DNA from: Microthrixaceae bacterium
GTDB lineage: Bacteria; Actinomycetota; Acidimicrobiia; Acidimicrobiales; Acidimicrobilacustridaceae
Assembly (NCBI GenBank): GCA_023264915.1
Contig: JAHFUU010000141.1
Coordinates: forward strand, 1-6,725
DNA length: 6,725 nucleotides
Direction: 5' to 3'
The translations under genes and the position numbers were made by a program. Numbering within the stretch: the first letter of the stretch is position 1; every line of letters begins with the position of its first letter. This document shows, piece by piece, positions 6,149 through 6,725 of the stretch. The notes under the pieces were generated by a model, which saw only the letters and a program-made list of their open reading frames with translations, was not told where the DNA came from and made no database searches.

Positions 6149-6401
6149 CTTGTGGCGTCGGTCGGGTCGATCTCAGGAAGGGGTCTCGCAACAGTGCCAC
6201 CAGTGACCGGAGCTCGTGTGCAGCTGAGCCCCCGAGGAGCTCGTTCGTGGACCGTTGCCGAGGTCAAGCCCGGCGTGCCCGGCTATGTCGCGAATCGTGA
6301 AGAGCTGCGAGCTTGACCTCCGATGGATACCCTGCGTGCTGTGGCGTATCGCAATGGCGTTCGGGAGACCGAGGCGCCCCGTGCAATTGTGATGAGCGCG
6401 C
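6149..6401. other. Intergenic region upstream of the SDR gene
   Basis: This is 253 bases with no gene I can support. A 76-codon minus-strand frame spans most of it, but its Cys/His/Ser-rich wording resembles no protein I know. The region contains a 10-base inverted repeat (6260-6320) and a 9-base direct repeat GGAGCTCGT (6209-6217 and 6236-6244). No clear promoter is visible, although a promoter for the SDR gene is expected here. Confidence 0.5.
6260..6320. repeat. 10-base perfect inverted repeat with 41-base spacer
   Basis: GAGGTCAAGC (6260-6269) and GCTTGACCTC (6311-6320) are exact reverse complements. After one mismatch, CG (6271-6272) and CG (6308-6309) extend the pairing inward. It lies about 80 bases before the SDR start. 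The long spacer makes a simple terminator unlikely; paired operators or an RNA leader fold are possible. Confidence 0.5.
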
Positions 6402-6725
6402 ATGTCTGAGCTTGAACCATTGATCGATTGGAAAGATCGGCCGGTCCTTGTAACTGGGGCGACAGGACTGCTGGGCGGGTGGCTGGTCGGCTACCTGGTC
6501 GACAGCGGAGCTTGCGTTGTCTGCGTGATTCGAGATGAAGTGCCGACCAGCCGTCTCGTCTCGTCAGGTCTCGCCGATCGCGTCGCGACGGTCCACGGTG
6601 ATGTTCGTGACCAGGAGCTCCTCGAGCGTGCCTTGGGCGAGTACGAGGTGAAGACTGTCTTCCATCTGGCTGCACAAGCGATCGTCGGGATAGCGAACCG
6701 CAACGTCGTGTCCACCTTCGACTCC
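6402..6725 (+). CDS. NAD(P)-dependent epimerase/dehydratase (extended SDR), 5' part
   Basis: The first 108 residues of an extended short-chain dehydrogenase that most likely converts a nucleotide sugar (epimerase or 4,6-dehydratase); the rest lies beyond the window. The Rossmann motif is [14 protein letters not shown] (Gly19, Gly22, Gly25), followed by VVCVIRDE at the end of strand 2, HGDVRD (Asp67) and [11 protein letters not shown] (residues 86-96). An in-frame TGA at 6393-6395 makes ATG 6402 the first possible ATG, GTG or TTG start, so this start is firm. Arg44 after strand 2, where NAD-preferring members often have an acidic residue, hints at NADP use, as in GDP-mannose dehydratase relatives. 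The HLAAQ wording resembles GDP-mannose and CDP-glucose 4,6-dehydratase relatives, but the YxxxK catalytic motif is not in view, so the substrate is open. It would supply the neighbouring glycosyltransferases. Confidence 0.88.
   Translation, partial: MSELEPLIDWKDRPVLVTGATGLLGGWLVGYLVDSGACVVCVIRDEVPTSRLVSSGLADRVATVHGDVRDQELLERALGEYEVKTVFHLAAQAIVGIANRNVVSTFDS

Noticed and set aside
6159..6180. GTCGGT followed by GATCTCAGG, resembling the right inverted repeat
   Set aside because: It needs a gap and mismatches through the central bases; similarity is not above what GC-rich DNA offers.
6285..6392. 35-residue plus-strand frame starting MSRIVKSCELDL
   Set aside because: No ribosome site or family resemblance, and it covers the right arm of the inverted repeat; too short to support.
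6173..6403. 76-codon minus-strand frame across the gap before the SDR gene
   Set aside because: No recognisable protein wording, no ribosome site, unusual Cys/His/Ser content typical of a non-coding frame.
1..6725. CRISPR array, rRNA, tRNA, insertion sequence with transposase, toxin-antitoxin pair
   Set aside because: No spaced direct repeats, RNA gene signatures, transposase or toxin-like proteins were seen on either strand.

Overview
The window looks like chromosomal DNA of a high-GC bacterium, most likely an actinomycetote. This rests on GC-rich third codon positions, frequent GTG starts, TAG/TGA stops and the actinobacterial wording of the UvrA protein. An Acidimicrobiia-like source is possible from memory of UvrA sequences, but I could not test it.

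Layout. 1-1458 (+) is the 3' half of uvrA (nucleotide excision repair). It is complete in every visible motif but carries one in-frame TAA at 826-828. A hairpin follows its stop. From about 1553 the content changes to a surface-glycan locus: a SAM-dependent methyltransferase (+), a 12-helix Wzx-like flippase (+), a GT-B (GT4-type) glycosyltransferase on the minus strand, a GT-A (GT2-type) glycosyltransferase (+), and the 5' end of an NAD(P)-dependent nucleotide-sugar epimerase/dehydratase (+) that runs off the window.

How the genes fit together (inference from families). The SDR enzyme would supply a modified nucleotide sugar. The two glycosyltransferases would add sugars to a carrier-lipid-linked glycan at the cytoplasmic face. 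The methyltransferase could modify a sugar or lipid, and the flippase would turn the lipid-linked unit outward. The exact glycan is not deducible. The locus is probably larger and continues to the right.

Most unusual structure. The only minus-strand gene, the GT4 glycosyltransferase, is bracketed by an imperfect inverted repeat: 3759-3791 matches the reverse complement of 4937-4969 at 28 of 33 positions, starting with 12 identical bases. A third, degenerate copy of the core lies at 4904-4920. The repeats enclose the whole coding region with only a few bases to spare on the 3' side. This suggests a gene cassette that could have been inserted or inverted as a unit. No recombinase or transposase is visible in the window. 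The second notable point is the lone nonsense codon in an otherwise well-preserved uvrA.
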